In this document: positions 22,206 to 34,600 of the stretch, piece after piece
Layout: the number at the start of each line of letters is the position of its first letter
Position numbering within the stretch: position 1 is the first letter of the stretch
Program-made: the position numbers and the translations under genes
Notes under the pieces: generated by a model
The model's database searches: none
What the model was told of the DNA's origin: nothing
Seen by the model: only the letters and a program-made list of their open reading frames with translations
From: Sanderia malayensis
Taxonomy: Eukaryota; Cnidaria; Scyphozoa; Semaeostomeae; Pelagiidae
Direction of reading: 5' to 3'
DNA: 64,000 nt
Assembly: GCA_013076295.1 (NCBI GenBank)
Contig: RQOL01000876.1
Span: forward strand, 3,038,001-3,102,000

Positions 22206-25200
22206 ATGGATGCAAAAATTATGTTTGAGTTCACTGGCAGTATTCATTTGTCAGACGACAAAAGATTCGGAAAATGGTACAGCTTACAAGAGCTTTCAAA
22301 ATTGTTTATCTTGCAAATTTCAAACAGTCGATTGGAGATGAGAAAGTATATTTTGACAGTTTCCCCAAACGCGTTGGTAGGATGCAGTTTAAGTTTTCAT
22401 ATCATGGAGTATCGTTTAAAAAATTAATCTTGATCTTTGCAAACCACCAAGCTCGCGAAGTCATGCAAAGTAATATGTTTCCTTTTAGCGTCCTTCGGAT
22501 ATAGAACTGGGAAGAGAAACAAGATATATGCCCAATGCGGACGATATGACATGGAATTTATTACAGGCTTCCATGCATGGCCAGGTCAAAGTTTTTGGAA
22601 TCAAGATTCCATCAGTGAATGAGGCAATGCGTTTTGCAAATGTTATTCAGAGCATAGAACGTGGTAATTATTACTTCAAATATTTTAAAATTCTTTACAA
22701 AGAATTATGCAGTAGTCCGTACCATTTGTTGTGAACATTCCATTTGATATTACCTCATTTAATTTGATATATTTACAGTTTTTTCAATGCTTGGCGGTCA
22801 ACAGCCACAACCAAGATTGGACAGTCATGCTAGCGGTTATTCTTCATATTCCATGGTACCAATGTCCCATGGCAATCCTGCTAATCAGAGTCATACGCCA
22901 TTTCATCATCAAAACTCACTGCCAACGAGACAAAAACCAATGCCTGGAAATGCACAGGTATATCGTGATGATTATAGAACAATGCCTGCAAATTTTCATG
23001 GCCATGATGAAATTGAACAATATCACGAGTATAAAGAGTTGGAACCAGATGAAGAGGTGTATGAGCCAATGAACAAATTTGAAGCATCAATTATTGAGAA
23101 AGATTATGACTTTGTGCAACGACCAATGCACCAGAATTTACCAGAAACAGTGCAAGATAATAGCCTTGAACGTCAAGAAGATTATGAGATGCCGCAAAAA
23201 ATTCACAAAAAGCCAAGTAATGAAGGCAAAGAAAGTGAAAATAAAGCAGGATGCACATCTCTCAATCCTTCATCATTAGGTAAAAAGAGTGCCACTTGTT
23301 TTTCTGTTTTGTTTATTCAAGTTTTGCATCATGTAATTGACTAAAAACTCATTAAATATCTGTTTCTTTTAAAGACGTGATGGGTGATATTTTGGCTGAA
23401 TCAATTGATATTGGAAACATTGATAAAGCAAAAGAAATTGCTGCTGAACTTGCTAAACAAAGAGTCAAACTTACAGTGCAGATGCTTTGCACTGAAGAGG
23501 AAAAGCAGATCATTGGTTCAACTATTAATATAACTGTGCAAGTTGAGCATAAGCAAACCTTGAAACCTACACTGATTAAATTGGATGTCAGCCCTTTCAA
23601 AACAACCATTGGCAACTTAAAACATATGGTATTAATTTATTATTTTATTTATTTACAACCCTATGATTTGTAAACATGGGTGAGATGGCTTTAATTACTT
23701 AGCCATGTTGTAATTAATTTGCCTTCTTTTCAGGTATTTGAGAAGTACCATTTCCCAATTAATGTTCAGCGTTGGGTCGTTGGAAAAAGGCTTCCAAAAG
23801 ATTATGAAAACCTAAAAAACCTTCAAGTAAACACAACTGGAACTGTCATTTATTTGTATCTTTTATCAGCCAAAGAAGCTGATGCTGTGAAGGATGCAAA
23901 TAATTCCAAAGTCCCTCCACCGAAGCCGGAAGAAGCATTCCAGCTTCCACCAAAAGATTATCCAACAATCGTTCCAGATACAGCACAGAATAATGGTCCA
24001 ATCTATGAAAGAATTCCATATCAAGCAAGTGGCGGAAGCCTTCCACCTCCTGTGCCACCCAGACAGGCAAACTTTGAGGGCCAAAATCCTCAACATGATC
24101 CAGTAATTGTGGGATATAATAGGCAGAGTTATGGTGCATCCAGTGTTCCTCAAATGCAAGGCATTCCACCTGTTTTTACAACGCCACAAGAGCAGCATCC
24201 GGCATTTTCGTACCTTCCTCTTTATCAGAGAAACAAACCAAGGGGTACTTTAACAAATCCGCAAATTGGACCTGAAATTGGGCCACCCCCTTTGCCTCCT
24301 GCTCGGTTTATCAAGCAAGGTTAGTAATGTAGCATTGTGCACTACTAACTATCTTGTATGTTTATCGTTTTAATCTGATGGCCAGATGAAGGGTGTGGTT
24401 TATCAATGGTTGATCATTTCAGGTTGGTCTTGTGCACAGTGTACCTACGTCAATCATCCCACTCGACCTGGTTGTGAAATATGTGGCTCCGAGCGCCCGG
24501 CAGACTATGAGCCACCTGCAAACATTGTTTTAGATGAAAATGAACGACGCAGACTTTTGAAAGAAGAGGAACAAGAACGATTGGCAGTCGAGGTGATGTA
24601 TTTCATTTATAAACGCCGCACTTCTTGCTAAACATTTGTAATTAGGGGAAATTTCAGCGGAGGTGACGTATTTCATTTATAAACGCCGACCTCTTAAACA
24701 CCGCACTTCTTGCTAAACATTTGTAATTAGGGGAATTACGGCAGTAATCGAACGTTGGCTTTACACTCTGTTTAAGCAGCTATAAACGGCTATTAATTGA
24801 TAATTGTTGTGTCTTGTTCAATTGGTACACGTTGCTTACCTTTGTATTTTAAAACCGCACTCTTATCCCTGTTTTTTTGAGTAATTGCAAATTATATTTA
24901 CTAATATAAATTAATATTGTGTATGACATTTGGATGCTAATCTTTCTTACAGCTGCACAATAGGACGAAAGAAGAGGAGAGATTGGCAGCTGTGAGAAAT
25001 TACGAGACTACATTGCAAGCAGCACAGATGAATTTAATTCCGAACCCTGATGAATTTGAATGTGCGATTTGTTACAACGAAGTTGGTCCACAAGAAGGAG
25101 TCATGCTAAGAGAATGTTTACATTCTTTCTGCAGGCATGCTATAGTTGTTCCTACACTTATATGCTATTTGTTTTCTCGTGTGTATTTAACCCGAGTCTT

Positions 25201-26800
25201 TCTAAAGCGTATTGCAAGTATTCTGATGGCAATGCGATTTATGATAGTTAGCTGCTTAGCACCATTGTATCATAATAGTACCTGTTACTTAGCCACTTTG
25301 GTCTCTGTCTTTTGTACTTATGTTCATAGTTCTATGTTTTTTGAATTTTAGAGAATGTCTTGCGGAGCATATAAAGGCTTGTGAAAACCCTGAAGTCACG
25401 TGCCCATATAATGATGGCGATGTCACTTGTAATGAAGTCATAACAACTCAGGAAATATCTGCTGTATGTTGTGTTGCGTTGCATTTTTCAACAATTCACC
25501 CATTTAATGCGTTTTATTAACCCTTTGATGACGATTTGTTTTTTTTTTATTTTAGCTACTGCCTGAGATTGACTTCTTGAAATATCTTGATAAAAGTTTG
25601 AACACTGCAGAAAGCCGGGCTGACAATAGTTTTCATTGCAAAACGCCAAACTGCGCTGGGTGGTGCATTTATGAAGATGCTGTCAATTGGTTTCGTTGTC
25701 AGGCTTGTAATAAAAACAATTGTCTTACATGTAAAGCCATCCACGATGACATGACGTGTAAAGAATACCAAGACGACATCAAGAGACGAGCACTGAATGA
25801 CGATGCTGCACGAAAAACACAGCAAATGCTTGAGGTTTGTTCAAAGAGTTCTCTGTTATCAATTGACAAGGAGATGAATATTCAGTTTTGTTCAGAATGT
25901 CGAGTCTTCTTAGATATGAAATGGTCGCCAGAGTGTATTATTGGATGTGAAATGGTCGTTTTTTTATTGCAGGATATGGTCAAGAAGGGTAATGCAATGA
26001 ACTGTCCACAATGCCAAGTTATATTGCAAAAGAAAGACGGTTGCGACTGGGTTCGGTGCAGCATGTGTCGAACTGAGATTTGTTGGGTTACAAGAGGGCG
26101 AAGATGGGGGCCTGGGGTGAGCACACGTCACGATTATAAACATTTTGTAATTGTCTTAGGGCCTGATTATATGAGAGTTTTCAGCCCGTTTGTAACTTTA
26201 CCCGGGCTGAGATTTTGAGCGATTATATGGTGGCTCGCGCCCGCTGTGTTTAGTTTGAAAATCCTGTGGTGTAGAAATAGAATCGCAATCATTTGCACTC
26301 ATCGCCATGGTTTCTTTTGTTCTCTCGTAATTTCAGCCCGGCTAAATATTTCGATTTGCGATTACATGAAAATTTTCAGCCCGTTTGGCCGAGATGAAAA
26401 TCCCAGCCCGTTTGATAAAAGCGGGCTGAGATTTCAGCTCGGCAAACCGGGCTGAAATATTATCATGTAATCGCAACTTTGTTTTCACAACGCTTTAACC
26501 GTAACACCGAGCTGAAATTTCAGCCCGGCTAAAGTTACAAACGGGCTGAAAACTCTCATATAATCAGGCCCTTAGGATTAATTAATCGAATAATCATCTA
26601 TAGGTTTGTAATATAATCTTGTAAAGGAATCAATTGATCGATCATGTACAAGAAGCTTCTATAATTTGATTTTTGAATGCATTCTTCATCTACTACATTT
26701 TGTTATTTCTTATTTTCAGGGAAATGGAGACACAAGTGGTGGCTGCAAATGTCGAGTCAATGGAAAACCATGTCATCCAAATTGTGGTAATTGTCATTGA
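22206..26800 (+). CDS. RBCK1: HOIL-1L (RBCK1) RBR E3 ubiquitin ligase with an added SHARPIN-like PH-type N-terminus
   Basis: Eleven exons (22206-22376, 22489-22663, 22779-23279, 23375-23628, 23734-24319, 24423-24592, 24953-25134, 25352-25463, 25556-25834, 25973-26116, 26720-26800) give 884 residues against ~510 in human HOIL-1L. Order: a PH-like region (1-115, ending [20 protein letters not shown]), a low-complexity linker, an LTM-like helix ([20 protein letters not shown]), a UBL ending [12 protein letters not shown] and [10 protein letters not shown], a Pro-rich linker, an NZF zinc finger ([20 protein letters not shown]), RING1 ([19 protein letters not shown]), the IBR, and RING2 ([20 protein letters not shown]) with the catalytic-cysteine region intact. 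The C-terminus is [20 protein letters not shown]. In LUBAC, HOIL-1L pairs with HOIP and SHARPIN and also forms ester-linked ubiquitin. Human HOIL-1L lacks the PH domain and SHARPIN lacks the RBR; this protein has both. The PH exons are the least certain. One intron has a GC donor (after 25134). Confidence 0.88.
24590..24735 (+). repeat. Tandem duplication over a 5' splice site in RBCK1
   Basis: The exon end and intron start (GAG|gtgatgtatttcattt at 24590) are copied about 70 bp downstream (GAG|gtgacgtatttcattt at 24660). Both copies share cacttcttgctaaacatttg and attagggg. Use of the second donor would add an in-frame stop. Confidence 0.8.
26159..26571. mobile_element. 413-bp PIF/Harbinger-like MITE
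   Basis: Inverted ends of more than 40 bp, starting GGGCCTGATTATATGAGAG, are flanked by TTA on both sides (26156-26158 and 26572-26574). Internal CAGCCCG/CGGGCTG motifs recur in both orientations. It sits in the last RBCK1 intron. Confidence 0.85.
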
Positions 26801-28221
26801 GATAAGAAATTTTATTTTTTCACAAGCCTGTGAAAAACCTGACCATTATCAAATTAGTTTTATTGTGGCAAGTTGATTATTTTTTTTTCAATTCGGTGGT
26901 GTAACTGATTGCTTGTATTAAGTATATTTACATCACTTTAGATCATAATTGCTCTTGTTAACTTTGCTTTTTAAGGACTATTTTTTATATTTCGAATGAG
27001 AATAGTTCCTTCTCATAATCTTCTCGTTATATTTTTTCCATCTGTTAATTTTCTAATTTCCTAACCATAGTAAGTTAATTCATGTATTATGAAAATAGTT
27101 TATAGATGCAATGTGCAAGAATCTAATAGCAATATCCACGAGCCTATTCATTATTATTACGTGATGTAACGTGATGTGCATTGATGAGGTTTGATAAGAA
27201 ACAAGAGGTAAGAATGCATAACTCAGGTCTTTACAATGCCAAATACACAAGCATTCATTACCCACATGGGTTATTGACTTTTGGCAATACATTGCAATAC
27301 AATGGTGATTTGAAGTGAGGTTTGGTTAGTTTCATGGTATCATACTCCAATGTGATGCCTCTACATTCATGGCATCCGTTTTCAATGTTGAATTAAAGTT
27401 TAATTACTTAAATGCTATACCCATTCAATCAATATTGGTCGATCTGTTTTGCTGACGACAATATTTCAGTTTGAAGAACTTCATCAATAATTGACATAGA
27501 TGTTTATTAGTTTCACTCGTTTTTAAACACCATTATTTTATATTTACTTAAATGCCTGTCAAAGTTTTTTCGAATTCAGTGATATCAATCTTACTATTGG
27601 ATGATAGAGTAATATCTATTTATAATTATGTAAACGATTTCCATTATATCTAAAACATTCCCTTTTTTATAGCTGAGAAATTAGCGAGGAGAATATCAGC
27701 CAGGGAAGGCAAACATTGTTTTCATTATTTTATATATGATTTCACTAAATAAAAATTTTTATTTTTATTTTAATAACTAAAAAAACAATTATTTTAATTT
27801 ACACTTTGTTTAGCTGTTTTTTCCTATCGGTTACGTTGGGTTTTGCAGAACATTTTTCTTGCAGCTGATAGAATTAATTATTAAATCGTTTTTTGATAGG
27901 ATTGAGATTCAATGCTGGAATATCCGACTAGCAATTTGAGATTGGCAAACAGCAATAGTTGTCTACCTGTACAATACCTATTCAGTTCTGGTCTCACGAT
28001 GGTGTTTATATCATTCAATGGTTTTCACATTCTAGTTGCATTTAACTTTTTGTTTTTATTACAGCTCGGCACGGTTCAAGAGAGTTGTTGGGAGTATTTC
28101 TTTATTCCAGAGAAAAGTCTTCTTGCTTTACAGAAGAAGCGAACATTGTTTTGCCTCAAGGAAAGACATTGTCTTGTCTGAAGCAAGTGGCATTGTTTTA
28201 TTTGGCATATTCGGGTTCACC
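26801..28221. other. Intergenic spacer, RBCK1 to Cys-loop receptor
   Basis: AT-rich, with no convincing coding segment, repeat or RNA gene. Confidence 0.55.
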
Positions 28222-31200
28222 ATGAAGGCCGCTGCGATTCAAATTCAAGTGAGGTAAGATTAGATTCAGCTTCATCAATTGTCCCTTTTGCTTACTTAAA
28301 GAAGAGTTTATTAATTTATTATGATTTATTTCGCGGTCAATATGAGCTGTATGAGGTACTAAGTATTGGAAGGTTTGCTGGGTTGACTATCATCGCGGTG
28401 ATTTTTATAGCATTACAATTATGTGCGATTTATTTCATTGCAGCTTGTTAATAACAGCTTGGACGCTGCTATGCATTTTATTGTCACCAAGTAAGCTCAA
28501 CATAATTTAACCATTCAGTTTCTACACGTATTTTTTTATAGTTTAAAGTTTCTTTTCGGCCCAGCCTTTCAGACTTTCTTAGCTATCTCATAATTTTAGG
28601 ACTACAACGTTCTTAAGACTTTCTGCTATGTGGACGAAATACCCTGATATTAATGTGACAATAGCTATAAATATTAAAGATTTGTAATTTTGAATGATTA
28701 CAGATTCAAAGAGTTTCAAAGATCCAGCCCTGAACTTTCTTAAATTTTTAAAGATCGAAGCATAACTTTCTTGTAAAAAAATTTGAATATCGTCATTGGC
28801 TAACACCTTAGAGCAAATAATAGTTATAGTTAATAATAGTTTTCTGTACTTTGCTGTGTTCATTTTATTATTATTTCATGTTTTATGCTGTCATACAGGG
28901 CTGGTAGTTGCTGCTAATTCTCAATTAATGTCAGCATGGCTCAGAAATCTAACAAGAAATGGATATGACACAAGGGTCAGGCCAACAGATACAGGTAACT
29001 GTGTTAAAATATATTTGTATACACATGTTCTACCATGACATCCACCAAAAACAAAGTGATGGATTAATATGTGCTCAAAGTGAGGATCTGTAAGACATTT
29101 CCAAAGAGTAATGGAAATTCTCGTAAATTATATTTACTATCTTGAATAAAGCTAATGTTTCTTAATATTTATAAATTAAAAAAGCATTGTGCATTCTCGC
29201 GGAGAGCCTTGGGGAAACAAGCATTTTATATTATGCATATGAACTGCTTGTTTGATATGAAAGATCCAAGAAGGGCTAGTAAGTGACAGATTTAATCTGT
29301 CCCTTAGCTCTCTATGAATTATTCTTCAATGTTTTGTATTTCATTATAATCGTTGCGTCGTTGCATACCCAGTTACAAACGTAACAGCTGAAATTGCTTT
29401 GCTGGATATTGGACCAATAAAACAGAAAACTATGGTAATGCATAACCACGAAAATTTCTTCTTTAAATAAAGTTGAAGAATTTTATTATTTCGTGTGAGT
29501 TTTCAGCATGATTTTCGATCATGAATTATTTAATATTCCATCTATGTTTTGCAGTCCATACGAAGTGAGATAATTCTTCGTCAATGGTGGAATGACCCAA
29601 GACTGGTGTTCGATAATAAAAGCACATTCACTTATAATGGAAACCCGTCAGGAGATATCTGGATCCCTGATATCTATGTTTCAAACGCCAGAGAGACGGA
29701 GACTCATTCTGGCCTCACAGATGATATCAGGGTGAAGATCGGTCCAAATGGAGATGTTTATGTGAGCATAAGGTTCGTATTCTATTATCATTTTTAAGTT
29801 GTAAGTTCTCTTGTGAAGAAAACTGATTCTTGCTTTATTTATCACTGGATGAATGCTATTTGAACGTAAATTGTTAAGCCATGTTGTAAACATGTTTCTC
29901 TTACAGGCTAACAGTCGAGTTCCATTGTTTGATGAATTTTAAGTACTACCCATTTGATACGCAGCAGTGTTCTATGATGTTAGAGAGTTGTAAGCTATTC
30001 CATTTACACCATATTCTTGATATTCGCTTGAGGACCATTTGCATGGATATTCAGATGTCTATAACGGTTCTTCTCTGTGTTAGATGCATATTCCGACAAG
30101 GAAGTCCGGTACAATTGGAAGCCTGATGGTCCACCCATCAAGTTTGTGATTGCAAATCTACAACCTGCTGAATATCGCTTGAGAAGTATCCATGGAACGA
30201 CATCAACACTAATTTATACTGACGGTTGGTAATTAATTTGAAAGCTTATCCGGCGGGATATACTTTCCAATAACCTCTATCCACTTGATCTTTTTCTTTG
30301 TGATCCTTTATCTGTTTCTCGAGTGCTAGGTGATATGATTTTCCATCTGCTTCTTTCGTGAGCTATCACTACCGCTGCACGAACCACTCCAGGTCTTTAT
30401 GTTTTCAGTAGATAACTTGATAGAAGTAACTAGATACAGTAAAAACCCGCATGTAAGAACCAGTAGATCAAGAACGTTCTGGGTGATATTTCTGCTCAAA
30501 ACAATAGAAGAAACAATAGCCTATTGTCTTGGAACAACAGGTTGGATGGAAATTTACAGGTTCTTACATGCGGGTTTTTACTGTAATTAAAACACAGTAT
30601 TGTTTTTTTTCAGATGTTTTCACCCGTTTGAATGCAATATTTGACATCGAACGTCTTCTATCGTTCTATGTTTACCATGTCTACTTTCCGGGTGTTTTTC
30701 TGGTCGCTTTTACCTTTTGCACGTTCTGGATTCCACCCACAAGCGTTCCTGCCAGAGTCACTTTGATTGTCACCAATTTTCTAACAAGCATTTTCATATT
30801 TAATGGCATAAGTGCGGAAATCCCCAAAGTACCTTACCACACGCCATTAGAGTTGTTCACTCTGATGAATATTGGATTCATTATTTTTGTCCTGGTCGAG
30901 TTTCTGTTTGTGCTGAATAGCAAGAAGATTGCACCAAACAAGGTGTGTCACCTTTAGCCAATACTTGTTATAGAATTCGGTTACAAATAAGTCTGAGGTA
31001 GTGCTCTGTATTCTTCTAAAAGCAAGATTGAAAATTAGTTTCACACAAGTCATGTTTAAATATGTTGGTTTTAATCTCTGCTTTCACAGGTATCTGATAA
31101 GTTTGCAAAGATTTCACAAAATGGACGGTGTTCAAAAGCTGGTGATGACAAGCAAAATCCAGAAGACGCTATTAAATGTGGCGAAGAAAACGAAGAAATA

Positions 31201-31356
31201 GAAGATATAAGATTAACAATTGGCGAACATTTGAATAAGGGTGCTTGCTGTAACTTTGATTCTGTTGCCCGTGTTGCTTTTCCAACTGTTTACATAGCAT
31301 TCATCGTTAGTTATTTTGCTTATTATCTTCATTTTTCGAAAATAAATAACAAATAA
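28222..31356 (+). CDS. Cys-loop ligand-gated ion channel subunit, glycine/GABA-A-like (anion type)
   Basis: Nine exons (28222-28253, 28444-28490, 28899-28994, 29373-29434, 29555-29772, 29907-29989, 30084-30224, 30614-30942, 31090-31356) give 424 residues. The first two exons and the start of the third encode a signal peptide (hydrophobic LLITAWTLLCILL core, then VVAA). The ligand-binding domain has a WWNDPRL-type loop, a WIPDIYVSNA segment, and the Cys-loop with exactly 13 residues between cysteines (CLMNFKYYPFDTQQC). TM1-TM3 lie in exon 30614-30942; TM2 is preceded by VPARV, the signature of anion-selective members. A short cytoplasmic loop and TM4 (VYIAFIVSYFAYYLHF) end the protein. Ligand cannot be told from sequence. 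The start was chosen because three small exons join in phase to make a signal peptide. A 147-bp MITE lies in the intron before the TM exon. Confidence 0.88.
30437..30583. mobile_element. 147-bp Tc1/mariner-like MITE, copy 2
   Basis: Same ends (CAGTAAAAACCCGCATGTAA), same length and same TA flanks (30435-30436, 30584-30585) as 4443-4589. The interior tract gaaacaatagcctattgtct is identical in both. Confidence 0.88.
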
Positions 31357-31672
31357 GCACTGCACATTTATTTGCAAATATTTAATTTTTTTAACTTTAA
31401 ACACTCTCGTTGATCATATAGTCCTATTATAAAGAACCATGTTCATGTTTTCACGCAAACTTGATTCAAAGGCGACTTGGCATTCGAACCCAACTGAATA
31501 AAAGTGGGAGGGTCTGACTCTAATTAATACTTTTTCAACCAACCTCGTCTTTCTTTCACACAATACCATCTTTCGACCATCATCTGCTATTTGCCGAAGT
31601 GGATTAAATCTTGAATTAAATGATATTGGAATGTAAACTATAAACAACTGGCGAGCTTAAATTGTTACCAAG

Positions 31673-34600
31673 ATGTCAGAGAATACGATATTCAAACTAC
31701 TACGCTTGTAAGTTATGTTTTTTATTTGTTTTAATATGAAATGGTTTGCCGGCTTTTCTCTCCCAATGATCATACCAGGACCTAAAAATAGGCTACAAGG
31801 CTGGTTTTATTTAGGCCCGTAATAGAGCTACTAAATTGTTTCACAGCTGAAACCTATAGCAGGTACTGTTCCGGATGGCCGTGCTTTATATGAGACAGAA
31901 ATAAATGGCAAAACTAGAAAATTAATGCTGTGTCGAAGTTGCCAGGCATGTGCTACGAATCTCTTTTCCGAGAAACAGGAAGTAAAACAATGATGATGAT
32001 GAATGCATTATAAGATTTGAATGCTGATATGCCCCACCCCCTTTTTGGGGCGATAAGAGTTCTTAACCCATCTTAACTCTTGGCTTACAAGAATGAATCT
32101 TATAACTGGCTGTTAATATTGCTTAAGTGACTGCTGCTATGAGGTAAAAGCAATAATTGGGATACAATACATGAACATTGCATCCTCTTTTTACAGGCAT
32201 ATTTCAAATGAAAAGTTCTTTGTTGAACCACTTGATACAGATGTATCATCTGGAAATAATATCTTGGAAATTGACAGAGTTACACAAGAACTACTTCTAA
32301 CAGGTAATAGTTCATAGATTGCTGTGATGTTCATCTGGTTTTATTTATCAAGATCCCAACCAGTACTCAACTTGTGCAAAGCAGCATCAGGTTTCTGTTT
32401 TCTGTTGTATTGCCAGCCAAATAAACAAGAGTTTTAGAAGATGCTGGTTTTTTTCAGATAATCGAGGACAGATTCCAAGGAATGCCACCACCAGAGAAAT
32501 ATGTGGCATAATGGGAATAATCCATTTAATGTCTGGTACGTAACTGCAGCCAACATTCTCTAACCATCCAAACCTGAGTCTTGTATTTCTTTTGCAGTAA
32601 AGTGTCTGTCCAGAAAATATTGCTTGAATATTCCCATTGAAGTTTTTAAAGAAATCCTGCGATTATCATGTTGTTATATTTTCAGGTCCTTATCTTGTTA
32701 TAATCACTAAAAGAAAGCTCATTGGTCTTCTTAATGGCCATGAAATTTGGCAAGTACTAGAAACAGATGTTCTTCCATTCCCGAAGACAATTCTTCACCT
32801 TACAGAGGAACAGGTGATTTGTCACTTTCCGTAAATCTTCTGTTAAGGCATTTAGGGGGTGTACTTAATTTTGGGGGTTCCAGAAGGGGGTTAATAGAAA
32901 GGGGGTTGATTGAGCTTTTACAGCATTGTGTTACCATTTAACCAAACCGTCTCAGCAGCAATGTCCTTTAATTTGTGCTTAGCAATCTCTGATGGCTAAT
33001 TTCAATTCTTGTAAACAATCTATTTGTTTTAGAATAGAGACAACAAGACATATTTGCAGATGATCAAAACGATTCTTCAAACAGATGGATTCTATTTCTC
33101 ATACACCTATGATTTAACCCACACCCTCCAAAGATTGCACAATTCAACAAATGATTTCACCAATGTTCCCCTATTCGAAAGGGTAAGAATATAACAAAAC
33201 AAAATTTGTAGTTTTATAATAGAGTTGTGTGATTTCCAAAACTTCTTCTCGTAATTAATTTTGTCTTTTTCAAACAGGCTGATTCAAGATTTGTATGGAA
33301 TCATCACATCTTGAGACTTTTATCAGTTCAACCAGAGGTTTGCTTGTTATTCACGATTGTCAAAATATCATTCATTTATGCACTCGGCTTAATTCACCTG
33401 GAACTACTTGTATTGATATGCTAAATGTTTTCTTTTCAGTTGAGTAAATTTGTTTTGCCAATAATGCAAGGATGTATCTTTTCATTGGTGCAATTTTTGC
33501 TGCCCATATCTCTATCCTTTGTTGATTAAGATCTCGCAACAACATTATTGCTTTCCTTTACAATCGATTTAACAGTTGTTTCAATAAAGAAATGTACAAT
33601 CAAACAGCATTCTTTTGATCTCATTCTCATATCACGCCGTAGTTGTTATCGAGCTGGTAAGTTTCTGTAAGAACTATTTCTGGGTTGTATGCTCAGTACA
33701 TTGCCCTATGATAATCAATCCAATAATAGTTCTTAGATCTTAGATCCAGAATAAACTCAGATGACTGTAATCTTAAAACGGATTGTGGAGGATGGATCCG
33801 TTTTATTTGACCGTCTGACAATACACTGGGGTTTTTTATTGAACTTTGATGTGATACTTTTCGTGAGTTTGGTTTTCAATCTTTCAGGTACCAGATATTA
33901 CATGCGAGGAATAGATAGTGAAGGAGAAGTGGCGAATTATGTTGAAACAGAGCAAATTATGGCCTACCAGGGAGAGCTGTCATCATACGTTCAGGTAAGT
34001 GGATTTTTCTACAAACAAAGAGATCAAACGGAATGATAGATTCTCGCATTGTAAGTCTCTTATTTGTTCGATCATTACTCTCATCGCTTTATTTATTGAA
34101 ATTTCAGACTCGCGGTTCAATTCCCTTGTATTGGACGCAGCGACCATCGTTGAAATACAAGCCGCCTCCAGCTATTGTTCAGACTTCTGATCATGTACGT
34201 ATAATATACTTTTTTACATTTCAATGCGTCTCAACATGTTTCACCGGGCTATTGCTCTTCAATTAATAGTTGATAATCATTCATTATTTTCATTTAGAAA
34301 AAAGCTTTCCAGTTGCATCTCGATAATCAAATCATTTTTTATGGAAACCAAGTTTTGATCAACCTAGTAAGCGCTAATTTGAATATTTATGCAGTATTTA
34401 TTTATTTTGTAGTATTTATGACGGCTATACATGCATGTTAAGTGCGCGATTCTTCATGTATCACACATGTATGGTTTGCTAATATTGTGTTCTTTTGTTT
34501 TTACCAGATCGATACAAAAGGAAGTGAGAAAGTTCTTGGTGATGAATTTGCTTCTTCAGCTCGTTCTTTTGGCTACCCGGAATCGCAAGTCAGGTAGATG

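Noticed and set aside
25835..25972. Read-through coding between two RBCK1 exons
   Set aside because: The frame is open, but HOIL-1 homology joins MLE directly to DMVKKGNAM and good splice sites flank the segment.
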